In this document: in pieces, positions 1-7,003 of the stretch
How positions within the stretch are numbered: position 1 is the stretch's first letter
Layout of the letters: every line of letters starts with the position of its first letter
From: SLFH01 sp050486265
GTDB taxonomy: Bacteria; Planctomycetota; Phycisphaerae; Phycisphaerales; UBA1924
Direction: 5' to 3'
Assembly: GCA_050486265.1 (NCBI GenBank)
Contig: JBJHCY010000013.1
Location: 25,475-89,474 of the forward strand
Length of the DNA: 64,000 nucleotides
Notes under the pieces: model-generated
Told to the model about the DNA's origin: nothing
The model's input: only the letters and a program-made list of their open reading frames with translations
Databases searched by the model: none
Position numbers and translations under genes: made by a program

Positions 1-1
1 G

Positions 2-1111
2 ATCTTCTTCGCCTCGATCGGCAGGAACCCATCGCTGGTTGACATCCTCAAGATGGTCCGCCCCAGCCCGGAGACCGCCAGCCGCGAAGCGTTGTACGGA
101 TACCTCATCGGCCGCGAGCACGACGCCGAGGCATTGCCGCCGATCGTCCGCGAATACGAGCGGTTCAAGGCGGAACTCGCGCGGGGTCGGGCTCACGCCG
201 CACCGGATGTCCCGTTCCAGATGCTCACGCACCTGCCCCTGCCGACCGAGGCGTGGACGCAGATCGCCCGCAACGCGCCATGGCAGACCACACGGATGAA
301 CCTCAACGCCTACGCACGCCACGGCGTGCTGAGAGACCGCGAGATGGTCAAGCTCATCGCCGACAGAATCGCTGATCCGGCGCAGGTCCGCCGCGCGGGT
401 GCGATGGCGCATCAGTTGCTCATGGCGTACTCCGCCGCGTCGAGTGATGTGCCGGGCGCCATACTCCGTGCGATCGAGGCCGCGATGGAGTTCGCGATCG
501 AACGAACGCCCGCGATCGAGGGCAAGACATGGGTGTTTGTCGATGTCTCCGGCTCGATGCACAGCCCGGTGACCGGCTATCGCCGCGGGGCGTCCGCCCG
601 AGCGACCTGCGTGGATGCGGCTTCGTTGATCGCTTCGGCGATTGTCCGCAAGAACCCGGAAACGGAAGTGATTGCGTTCAACGAGTCGGCGATCGATGTC
701 CGGCTCAGCCCCTCCGACACCGTCATGACCAACGCAACGATCCTCGCGCAGATGCCGTCGGGAGGCACGAACTGCTCAGCGCCGCTGCGCGAACTCAACG
801 CCCGCAACGAACACGCCGACACGGTGATCTACATCTCAGACTCAGAGTCATGGATCGACTCCCACCGATCAATGTGGAACGACGGAACCAAAACGATGCA
901 CGAATGGCATCTGCTCAAGCGACGCTGCCCGAACGCCCGGATGGTCTGCATCGACCTCCAGCCCTACGCCTCGTCGCAGACGCCCGACCGACAGGACATC
1001 CTGAATGTCGGGGGCTTCAACGACGCCGTCTTCGATGTGATCGGCATGTTCCTCCGCGGAGAGCTCGGAAACAGAAACTGGGTTGAAGTCATCGAGAAAG
1101 TCTCGATCTGA
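2..1111 (+). CDS. rsr: Ro60/Rsr-family TROVE-vWA protein (5' truncated)
   Basis: RNA-binding protein of the Ro60/Rsr family; relatives form a ring that holds Y RNA and takes part in RNA quality control or repair in the cytoplasm. The frame is open from the first base, so the true start lies upstream; 369 residues are visible. The first ~150 residues show TROVE features (GRNPSLVDILKMVRP, ALYGYLIG, RMNLNAYARHGV). Residues ~175-360 are a von Willebrand A domain with a full MIDAS site: DVSGS near 181, the Thr of GGTNCS, and the Asp of SDSES. It is followed on the same strand by a cluster of tRNA-like elements and then rtcB-rtcA, the order known from the Salmonella rsr-Y RNA-rtcBA locus. The family call is firm; the role in repair is inferred from context. 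Confidence 0.9.
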   Translation: MFFASIGRNPSLVDILKMVRPSPETASREALYGYLIGREHDAEALPPIVREYERFKAELARGRAHAAPDVPFQMLTHLPLPTEAWTQIARNAPWQTTRMNLNAYARHGVLRDREMVKLIADRIADPAQVRRAGAMAHQLLMAYSAASSDVPGAILRAIEAAMEFAIERTPAIEGKTWVFVDVSGSMHSPVTGYRRGASARATCVDAASLIASAIVRKNPETEVIAFNESAIDVRLSPSDTVMTNATILAQMPSGGTNCSAPLRELNARNEHADTVIYISDSESWIDSHRSMWNDGTKTMHEWHLLKRRCPNARMVCIDLQPYASSQTPDRQDILNVGGFNDAVFDVIGMFLRGELGNRNWVEVIEKVSI

Positions 1112-1133
1112 AACGACGGCAAAGGGGAGGCGA

Positions 1134-1161
1134 CGGCCCCCGGCAATCGGGCCGGGGGCCG
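1134..1161 (+). terminator. strong GC hairpin after rsr
   Basis: Perfect 11-bp inverted repeat (1134-1144 with 1151-1161, loop AATCGG) starting 23 nt after the rsr stop codon. There is no U-run, so it could attenuate transcription, protect the rsr mRNA 3' end or mark a processing site before the downstream RNA cluster, rather than act as a classical intrinsic terminator. Confidence 0.5.
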
Positions 1162-1182
1162 CCAGAACCAGAGAATGAATCG

Positions 1183-1281
1183 ATCAAGGTCGGGCCGGTT
1201 CCGGATGCCGACGGGACTCCATGAACAACACTCGTGCAAGGTCTCGAACATGACTTTGCCGGGCCGGCCCGAACCCTTGGT
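1183..1281 (+). ncRNA. candidate Y RNA (bulged terminal helix)
   Basis: Bases 1185-1198 (CAAGGTCGGGCCGG) pair with 1264-1279 to give a 14-bp helix interrupted only by two single-base bulges on the 3' side (A1272 and C1276). U-G and A-U pairs may extend it to 1183/1281. The helix closes a loop of about 65 nt. A long, slightly bulged terminal stem with a large loop is the general architecture of Y RNAs, the partners of Ro60 proteins, and this element lies directly behind the Ro60-type gene. I could not match a published bacterial Y RNA consensus from memory, so the call rests on structure and position. Confidence 0.5.
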
Positions 1282-1309
1282 TAGGAGGTGCTATGAATGC
1301 CGGAAGGTC

Positions 1310-1389
1310 GCGGCGATGGCGGCGAATGCCTGCGGGAATACAGGCGTACCTCTTTCGGGAGGAAGCGGGTTCGACTCCCGCGCGCTGCA
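1310..1389 (+). ncRNA. tRNA-like RNA 1 (class II-like, reduced)
   Basis: Acceptor-like strands 1310-1316 and 1382-1388 pair at six of seven positions. A perfect T-arm follows the usual pattern: GCGGG 1365-1369, loop TTCGACT, CCCGC 1377-1381. A long variable arm (CCTC 1349-1352 with GAGG 1359-1362) resembles Leu/Ser tRNAs. The D-arm and anticodon region is too short for a decoding tRNA: only about 30 nt, with GCCTG/CAGGC pairing around an 8-nt loop, and no canonical anticodon loop. No CCA is encoded. It shares a 24-nt core (21 identical positions) with tRNA-like RNA 2. Likely a tRNA mimic that Rsr or RtcB handles. Confidence 0.6.
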
Positions 1390-1493
1390 AGGCGGTTGCC
1401 GATGCGGCGTCTGCCCGGGAACGGGCGTGACTTCTCGCACACCTTTGTCACCGCCATCGCTCCGCTCTTCCGGTCCGTACAGCAGAAGCAGAA

Positions 1494-1513
1494 GCCCGGG
1501 GCGGCGCCCCGGC
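1494..1513 (+). other. hairpin in spacer between tRNA-like RNAs
   Basis: Seven-bp GC hairpin (CCGGGGC 1496-1502, loop GGC, GCCCCGG 1506-1512) in the 128-nt stretch between tRNA-like RNAs 1 and 2. The rest of 1390-1517 shows no gene. The hairpin may separate the RNA units or be a processing landmark. Confidence 0.35.
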
Positions 1514-1517
1514 ACAA

Positions 1518-1593
1518 AGAAACAACGGCGAATGCCCGTGGGACTACAGGTTAAACTCCCCGGTGTTGCGGGTTCGAATCCCGCTCGTTCTCA
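1518..1593 (+). ncRNA. tRNA-like RNA 2 (class II-like, reduced)
   Basis: Acceptor-like strands AGAAACA (1518-1524) and TCGTTCT (1585-1591) pair at six of seven positions. The T-arm is perfect: GCGGG 1568-1572, loop TTCGAAT, CCCGC 1580-1584. A variable-arm hairpin is possible at 1554-1567. The core 1527-1550 (GGCGAATGCC...GGGACTACAGG) matches 1321-1344 of tRNA-like RNA 1 at 21 of 24 positions, so the two are related copies. As in RNA 1, D-arm and anticodon arm are collapsed into one short region, so it cannot decode. Confidence 0.6.
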
Positions 1594-1604
1594 GGCCACG
1601 CCTT

Positions 1605-1656
1605 GGAGCGGTAGCTCAAACTGGTAGAGCACGGTGTCTCACACAACTTGTCGCCG
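1605..1656 (+). ncRNA. tRNA 5'-half-like element
   Basis: Reads like the 5' half of a tRNA: acceptor-like GGAGCGG (1605-1611), TA at positions 8-9, a perfect D-arm (GCTC 1614-1617, loop AAACTGGTA, GAGC 1627-1630), then CGGTG (1632-1636) which can pair with CGCCG (1652-1656) around an oversized 15-nt loop. No T-arm or 3' acceptor strand follows; the next tRNA-like element begins three bases later. It may be a degenerate tRNA or a deliberate half-tRNA mimic. Confidence 0.45.
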
Positions 1657-1658
1657 TC

Positions 1659-1731
1659 AGCCCCGTAGCTCAGCGGCAGAGCACCGCATCCGAAATGTGC
1701 GGAGGTCGCGGGTTCGATCCCCGCCGGGGCG
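1659..1731 (+). ncRNA. near-complete tRNA-like RNA (Phe-like, non-canonical anticodon loop)
   Basis: Acceptor GCCCCG (1660-1665) pairs perfectly with CGGGGC (1725-1730). Positions 8-9 are TA. D-arm GCTC/GAGC and T-arm GCGGG-TTCGATC-CCCGC (1708-1724) are perfect. The anticodon stem CCGCA/TGCGG (1684-1688, 1698-1702) encloses nine bases; if U1689-G1697 pair, the loop is CCGAAAU, with GAA in the Phe anticodon position but C instead of the near-universal U33. No CCA is encoded and the first acceptor pair is A-G. A tRNA finder may report it, but as a decoding tRNA it looks defective; with its neighbours it fits a tRNA mimic in the rsr-rtcB interval. Confidence 0.6.
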
Positions 1732-1773
1732 TTTGATCGTGTAGCGTTGTACCGCAGCCAACGGAGACCTCCC

Positions 1774-3261
1774 ATGAACATCCCCTTCATCGAAACCGGG
1801 GAGGCCGAGGCCATCCTCCCCCTGCCCAAAGACCGACGACCCATCACCGTCATCGGCACGCCCGCCATCCGCAAAACCTTCGACGAGGGCTGCATCAAGC
1901 AGGCGATCAATTCCGCTCGCGGGCCCGGCGTCACGCGCGTCGTCCTCAACCCCGACGCGCACATCGGCTACGGCACGCCCGTCGGCTGCGTCATGGCCAG
2001 CGACAGCCACATCTACCCCGGCCCCGTCGGCGTCGACATCAAATGCTCAATGAGCCTCCTCGCCCTCGACCTCGACGAGCACGCCATCGCCGACAAGAGA
2101 ACACGCCGAGCGCTCATCGACGCGATCTGCCAGCGCACGCCCACCGGCGCAGGGCGGGGCCAGCGCAGCGTCCCCAAGTCGCGCCCCGTCCGCTTCGACC
2201 TGGGCGAGCGCGTCGTCGCCGAGGGCGCTTCGCGCGAAGTCTGCGAGGCCCTGGGCATCCCGCCCGAGTGGGCAGACCGTTGCGAAGACAGCGCCCACAC
2301 CGGCCACGACGCCACACACGACGCGCTCCGCGAACGCCTCGAACTCCACAAACGCGATCCGCGATTCCACGAACGATTCCCCGGCAAGGTCCGCCAGCTC
2401 GGCTCCTACGGCGGCGGCAACCACTTCGGCGAGTGCGAGATCGTCCGCCTCCGCGAGGGCGAGCGTGCGAAAGCCGCGGCCGAGGCGTTCGGCCTCGTCG
2501 ACGGGGGCGTCGCCTTCCTCTCCCACTGCGGCTCGCGCGGGTTCGGCCACGACCTGGCAACGCACCAGTTCCGCGCGCTCCAGGACCACTTCGAACAGTG
2601 GAACATCCCGCTGCCCGGCGGCGACCGCCAGCTCGTCCACGCGCCCCTCGGCTCGCCCGAGGCCGACGCCTACCTCGACGACATGGCGCTCGGCGCCAAT
2701 TTCGCCACCGTCAACCACCTGCTCATCAACGCCCTCGTCCTCGAAGCGTTCCAGGAGATCTTCCCCGGCGTCAACGGCCGACTGGTCTACTTCATCAGCC
2801 ACAACATCGCACGCAAGGAAACCGTCGACGGCCGCCCCCAATGGGTCCACCGCAAAGGCGCAACCCGCGCCTTCCCCGCCGGCCACGACGCGCTGCAAGG
2901 CACGCCGTTTCACGAAACCGGCCATCCGATCCTCCTGCCCGGCAACCCGCAGGCCGGCTCGTCGGTCATGGTCGCCGAGCCCGGCGCGGAGAAGTCCTGC
3001 TACAGCGTCAACCACGGCGCAGGCCGGATCATGGGCCGCAAAGCCGCGGCAAGAACCCTCGACCAGGCCGAGGTCGACCGCTCGTTCGAAGACCGCGACA
3101 TCCTGACCAACTGCCGCAGGTACCCGATCGACGAAGCCCCCGACGCCTACAAGGACTTCAACGAGGTGCTGCGTTCTGTCGAGCTCGCGGGGCTCGCCAG
3201 CGAGGTCGCGCGTCTGCAGGCCAAGTTCGTCATCAAGGACGGGAGCAAGGCCGATGATTGA
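1774..3261 (+). CDS. rtcB: RtcB, tRNA-splicing/RNA-repair ligase
   Basis: GTP- and Mn2+-dependent ligase that joins RNA 3'-phosphate or 2',3'-cyclic phosphate ends to 5'-OH ends in the cytoplasm. 495 residues, longer than the ~408 of E. coli RtcB. Metal and nucleotide motifs are all present: DAHIGYG at 61, GVDIKC at 86-91, GGGNHF at 213-218, SHCGSRG at 250-256, SHNIARKE at 342-349 and the guanylylated-His motif NHGAGRIMGR at 413-422. The ATG at 1774 follows GGAG (1763-1766) at good spacing; a longer reading from 1747 lacks such support. The start lies 42 bp after the last tRNA-like element, and the 3' end overlaps rtcA by 8 bp, so rtcBA is an operon. No RtcR-type activator gene is seen in the window. 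Confidence 0.95.
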   Translation: MNIPFIETGEAEAILPLPKDRRPITVIGTPAIRKTFDEGCIKQAINSARGPGVTRVVLNPDAHIGYGTPVGCVMASDSHIYPGPVGVDIKCSMSLLALDLDEHAIADKRTRRALIDAICQRTPTGAGRGQRSVPKSRPVRFDLGERVVAEGASREVCEALGIPPEWADRCEDSAHTGHDATHDALRERLELHKRDPRFHERFPGKVRQLGSYGGGNHFGECEIVRLREGERAKAAAEAFGLVDGGVAFLSHCGSRGFGHDLATHQFRALQDHFEQWNIPLPGGDRQLVHAPLGSPEADAYLDDMALGANFATVNHLLINALVLEAFQEIFPGVNGRLVYFISHNIARKETVDGRPQWVHRKGATRAFPAGHDALQGTPFHETGHPILLPGNPQAGSSVMVAEPGAEKSCYSVNHGAGRIMGRKAAARTLDQAEVDRSFEDRDILTNCRRYPIDEAPDAYKDFNEVLRSVELAGLASEVARLQAKFVIKDGSKADD

Positions 3262-4285
3262 GCTCGACGGCGCAAAGGGCGGGGACGAGGGAGAAGGCGG
3301 CGGCCAGATCCTCCGCACCGCGCTCTCGCTCTCGATGGTCACCGGCCGCCCGTTCCGCATCGAAAACATCCGCGCCGGCCGCGCCATACCCGGCCTGCTC
3401 CGCCAGCACCTCACGGCCGTCAAAGCCGCGTGCGCCGTCTGCGAAGGCAAGGCGATCGGCGCCGAGATCGGCTCCCGCTCGCTCGTCTTCTACCCGGGCA
3501 AGATCCGCGCCGGCGACTACTCCTTCGCGATCGGCACGGCCGGCAGCACGACGCTCGTCCTCCAGACTGTTCTGCCCGCGCTCATGACCACGGACGCACC
3601 GTCGACCGTGACCGTCAAGGGCGGCACGCACAACCCCGCCGCCCCCACCGCGCAGTTCCTCTCCCGCGCCTACGCCCCGCTCATCGAACGCCTCGGCCCC
3701 CGCCTGAAGATCGAACTCGTCCGCCACGGCTTCTACCCCGCCGGCGGCGGCTTCGTCCGCGCCGAGATCGAGCCCTGCAAAGCCCTCGCCCCGCTCGAAC
3801 TCGATGACCGCGGCGAGATCATCGGGCGCAGCGCCGTCGCGAGCATCGCCGCCCTGCCCGGCGAGATCGCCAAGCGCGAGCTCGCGGTCGTCGAACGCAA
3901 GCTCGGCTGGAGCGCCGAATCGCTCAGAATCGAACAGCTCAGCGACCGCTTCGGCCCGGGCAACATCCTGAGCATCGAAGTCGAGTCCGAGCATGTCACC
4001 GAGGTCTTCACCGGCTTCGGCCGCTTCGGCGTCAGCGCCGAGGCCGTCGCGGAGGAAACCATCGCCGAAGTCCGGGCCTACCTCGCCTCGGGCGTCCCCG
4101 TCTGGCGTCACCTCGCCGACCAGTTGCTGCTCCCGATGGCCTTGGCCGGCCGCGGCAGCTTCCGCACCGGCCCCCTCACCAGCCACGCCGAAACCAACGC
4201 CGAAGTGATCGAACGCTTCCTGCAGCTCAAAGTCCGGTGGGAGGCGCAAGAGGGCAAGTCCACGCGGGTCGAGATTCTGCAATAG
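3254..4285 (+). CDS. rtcA: RtcA, RNA 3'-terminal phosphate cyclase
   Basis: Converts RNA 3'-phosphate to a 2',3'-cyclic phosphate using ATP, supplying ends for RtcB. 343 residues, the normal length. The N-terminal GEGGGQILRTAL motif and RAGRAIPGLLRQH are typical, the GTAGST loop is near residue 95, and the catalytic His that accepts AMP is in TSHAETN (His about 311). Overlaps the end of rtcB by 8 bp, consistent with translational coupling. It closes the RNA-repair operon; no terminator was recognised in the spacer behind it. Confidence 0.94.
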   Translation: MIELDGAKGGDEGEGGGQILRTALSLSMVTGRPFRIENIRAGRAIPGLLRQHLTAVKAACAVCEGKAIGAEIGSRSLVFYPGKIRAGDYSFAIGTAGSTTLVLQTVLPALMTTDAPSTVTVKGGTHNPAAPTAQFLSRAYAPLIERLGPRLKIELVRHGFYPAGGGFVRAEIEPCKALAPLELDDRGEIIGRSAVASIAALPGEIAKRELAVVERKLGWSAESLRIEQLSDRFGPGNILSIEVESEHVTEVFTGFGRFGVSAEAVAEETIAEVRAYLASGVPVWRHLADQLLLPMALAGRGSFRTGPLTSHAETNAEVIERFLQLKVRWEAQEGKSTRVEILQ

Positions 4286-4729
4286 GCGAGCCGCGGGTCG
4301 CGAGCGAACAGCGCCGTTCGATTCCTAACTCGATCACTTTATAGGTTATGGACCACTTCGCCGTTCTCGGCGGCGGGCCGCGCCGCCGCACACCGGCCGC
4401 GGCCGTACCGAAGACGAATCGCACAGTCCGCATAGGCCTTCATATCGTTCCAGCGAGCCATTTCGCCCGGCCTGACGGATTTCGTTCGCAACTCAGCCGA
4501 AGCCCCTGAACCACGGGCCAGATCTGAACCAACGGGCGGAGCACGCGCCGACGCCGAGGCCGGCGGCCCATGACAAACTAAATTTTCATATTTTGAGATT
4601 GTTTTTGTCCGCCCCGGATTACACTCCGTTCGCCCCGCGATGTGTCCCGGGGCCGAGAGAACAAGCACGGGCGTGACCCGCCGGGTGTTCCGGAGGGGCG
4701 GCTCGCGCACGAAGAGAGAGAGTATCGTG
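4286..4729. other. non-coding spacer with AT-rich promoter region
   Basis: No gene recognised in 444 bp. The only striking stretch is 4577-4610, an unusually AT-rich block (AAATTTTCATATTTTGAG then TTGTTTTTG) upstream of the PEP-CTERM protein gene. TTGTTT about 15 nt before TACACT (ending near 4625) could be a weak sigma70-type promoter with an UP-like element, giving a leader of roughly 100 nt. Confidence 0.35.
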
Positions 4730-5605
4730 ATGAGAAAGCTCCGTTCGGCCGCGGTCCTTGCCGCGCTCGCCCTGTCGCCGGCCGCAGCGATGGCCCAGGG
4801 CGTCGTTTATGCGTTCGACCTCCGCTTCGCGGCGCAGTCCAACCTGTTCTCATTCCCCGTCAACGATCCGATCGACCAGACGCAGATCGGCCCGGTCGGC
4901 AACCTCGACTACACCACCTTCGCGATGGACTTCAACACCGCCGGATCGGTGCTCCACATCGTCGACCACAGCCTCGGCACCACCGCCCTCCGCATGGGCA
5001 CCCTGGACATCAACACCGGAGCCTTCACCCCAGGCCCGACGATCACCGGGCCCTTCCAGGGCCTTAACCCCACAGGCCTCTCCGTCGACCCGACCACAGA
5101 AACCTTTTACACATCGAGAACCAACGAACTCTTCACCGTCGATCCCATGACCGGCGCTTCCAGCTCCGTCGGAAACTTCGTCGACGCACTCGGCAACCCG
5201 ATCGGCTCCGTCATCGACATCGCCGTCGACAACAACGGTCGAATGTTCGCCCATGTCCTCGGCTCCACCGCAGGCCAGGGCGGCGGCCTGTGGGCCATCG
5301 ACAAGTCCTCCGGTGTCGGGACCTTCGTCGGCTTCAGCGGCGTCGTCACCAACTTCGCCCAGGGCATGGACTTCGACCCCACCACCAACCTCCTCCACGC
5401 CGCCCTCTACACCTCCGGCGGCAACGGAAGCTACGGCATCTGGGACACCACCGACGGCAGCTGGACAGAGATCCTCACCCTCAGCGCCTTCCCCGATCCC
5501 ACCCCCAACGGCCGCGAGCTCGAAATGGCCATCCGAATCCCCGCCCCCTCGGCCATCATGGCCATGGGCATCGGAGGCCTGGCCCTCACCCGCCGCCGAC
5601 GCTAA
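4730..5605 (+). CDS. secreted protein with PEP-CTERM-type C-terminal anchor
   Basis: 291-residue exported protein of unknown function. A signal peptide occupies residues 1-23 (MRKLRSAAVLAALALSP then AAAMAQ). The body has repeated Phe/Asp/Gly-rich units such as GLSVDPTTETFYT and GMDFDPTTNLLHA, suggesting a beta-propeller. The C-terminus IPAPSAIMAMGIGGLALTRRRR has the layout of a PEP-CTERM-type sorting signal in its planctomycete PAP variant: short motif, hydrophobic helix, Arg cluster. The start at 4730 is chosen because the signal peptide begins there. A strong terminator follows, so the gene is probably monocistronic. Confidence 0.75.
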   Translation: MRKLRSAAVLAALALSPAAAMAQGVVYAFDLRFAAQSNLFSFPVNDPIDQTQIGPVGNLDYTTFAMDFNTAGSVLHIVDHSLGTTALRMGTLDINTGAFTPGPTITGPFQGLNPTGLSVDPTTETFYTSRTNELFTVDPMTGASSSVGNFVDALGNPIGSVIDIAVDNNGRMFAHVLGSTAGQGGGLWAIDKSSGVGTFVGFSGVVTNFAQGMDFDPTTNLLHAALYTSGGNGSYGIWDTTDGSWTEILTLSAFPDPTPNGRELEMAIRIPAPSAIMAMGIGGLALTRRRR

Positions 5606-5632
5606 ACCCCTACACCGCGCGTCAACAACCCC

Positions 5633-5662
5633 AAAGCCCCGGAGCACCGCTCCGGGGTTTTT
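5633..5662 (+). terminator. intrinsic terminator
   Basis: Stem CCCCGGAGC (5637-5645) and GCTCCGGGG (5649-5657) with loop ACC, followed by five T. Lies 28 bp after the stop of the PEP-CTERM-type gene. Confidence 0.9.
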
Positions 5663-5747
5663 CATCCACACCGCGTTGCCGACGACGATCCAGACCAAGT
5701 AAACTCCCGACGGCCCCGCACGCCGCGCCGGGGCCGGAAGGGACGCG

Positions 5748-6344
5748 ATGCCCGGTTTCCTCCGAAGAAAACCCAAAGCCGCATCGCTCGACGAACAGCT
5801 CCGCGCGTTCGAGGCCTGCGGCATCAGGCTCAACCCGGGCAGAACGCCCTACGAATTGCTCCTCTCCTACCCGCACGAACAGTACGAGTCCCATCCGTAC
5901 CTTCTCCTCGCAGAGATCATGGGCAGCGAGGTCGACGCCGAACCCCACGGCAGGCAATTCTCAAACAACCTCTGGAACATCGACCTCGAATGCATCGAGG
6001 ACCATGGCGCATACACAAGTCTCATCGACGACATGGTCAGAATCTCTGCCGGCACGCTCCCGGTCGAGCACGCCCGCGATCATGTCGACATCGACGCCGG
6101 CGAGGTCTGGGTCGAGCTCCGGCTCGACGGGCAAACCCACCGCTTCAAACCCGAAATCTGCGACGACTGGGCCGACCCGGAGTTCTTCGAGTTCATCGCG
6201 TCGCTCCACAAGGCGAGACAAACCGAACGCCGCTTCGCCTGCCTGAACCCCGGCGATCAATTCATCATCATCGCCTGCCCGACACAGGCAGAATTCAAAC
6301 GCCTGCGCCGAACAACTGGCCTGAAATTCGAGTGGATGGGATGA
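5748..6344 (+). CDS. hypothetical protein
   Basis: 198-residue soluble protein that I do not recognise. N-terminal MPGFLRRKPKAASLDEQL, then alternating charged and hydrophobic stretches, acidic overall; no signal peptide or membrane segment. GGAAGGGACG precedes the ATG at a suitable distance. The stop overlaps the start of the next gene (ATGA), so the two are translated as a pair and probably work together. An immunity or housekeeping role are both possible; nothing in the sequence decides. Confidence 0.7.
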   Translation: MPGFLRRKPKAASLDEQLRAFEACGIRLNPGRTPYELLLSYPHEQYESHPYLLLAEIMGSEVDAEPHGRQFSNNLWNIDLECIEDHGAYTSLIDDMVRISAGTLPVEHARDHVDIDAGEVWVELRLDGQTHRFKPEICDDWADPEFFEFIASLHKARQTERRFACLNPGDQFIIIACPTQAEFKRLRRTTGLKFEWMG

Positions 6345-6997
6345 CCGAGCCGCAAACACCGCACCACCACCAACCGCCCGACCCGCACGAACTCAAACAA
6401 GCCTGCGCCGCATGGCTGGCGGTCATGATCGAACGCATCGACTCCGGCCGTCTGCCCCTTCCGGATCTCGGTCATCCTGACCTGGATGTGTCCGCGGCCG
6501 CGTTCGTCGACAGGCTCGCAATCGCGCCATACATCCCGGACGCTCGCTGGGTTTACAACGACTTCTGGGATCCCGCGCCGCCTTCAAGGCTGATCGACCG
6601 GATGCTGGAACGCCTGCACAGGGAGACACGGGGAATGTGTTGGGAACCAGATTTCTGGTCCGCGGTCTGGGAAGGCCTGCCAACGCGTTTGCCGCGAAAG
6701 ATCGCAGAGAGCCTCATCAGGCGAGAAATCAACATCGACGAGCTCGGCCACCTGCTGCTCGACGACGACTTGCTCTGGCGCCTCGCAGACCGCGTCGACG
6801 AAGCCCTGCTCACGCTCGCCAAGCGCCGATACCACCAGCCCCGCTACGACGCCGACGCCTTCGAGGAAGTGCTGTACGCCTTCCCGACGCACGATTGGAT
6901 GCTCCGCTCGCTCCGGGGCCTTGTGCCCTCGCACGAGGAGAAAGCCGAACGCCTGCAGATCTACCTCGACCGCTACTTCAACCGACCGGGGCCCTAA
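6341..6997 (+). CDS. hypothetical protein coupled to upstream gene
   Basis: 218-residue, mainly helical, acidic protein of unknown function. It starts MTEPQTPHHHQPPDPHELK and carries Trp-rich patches (RWVYNDFWDPAPP, WEPDFWSAVWEG). No signal peptide or transmembrane helix. Start codon 6341 overlaps the TGA of the preceding gene, a classical coupling arrangement. It converges on the macro-domain gene 6 bp further on. Confidence 0.7.
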   Translation: MTEPQTPHHHQPPDPHELKQACAAWLAVMIERIDSGRLPLPDLGHPDLDVSAAAFVDRLAIAPYIPDARWVYNDFWDPAPPSRLIDRMLERLHRETRGMCWEPDFWSAVWEGLPTRLPRKIAESLIRREINIDELGHLLLDDDLLWRLADRVDEALLTLAKRRYHQPRYDADAFEEVLYAFPTHDWMLRSLRGLVPSHEEKAERLQIYLDRYFNRPGP

Positions 6998-7003
6998 GCA
7001 CCC

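Noticed and set aside
1297..1554. Plus-strand 85-codon frame across the tRNA-like RNAs
   Set aside because: Overlaps structured RNA elements and has no coding character.
1659..1731. A normal decoding tRNA-Phe gene
   Set aside because: Nine bases between the anticodon stems or C33 in a seven-base loop, an A-G first pair and no CCA; better described as tRNA-like.
1551..2010. Minus-strand open frames over the tRNA-like cluster (segments such as AGIEPATS and CGALPLSYGA)
   Set aside because: These are the familiar spurious translations of antisense tRNA sequence; no ribosome-binding site and they overlap rtcB.
2047..3450. 467-codon frame opposite rtcB and rtcA
   Set aside because: Shadow of GC-rich coding DNA; the sense strand carries complete RtcB and RtcA motifs.
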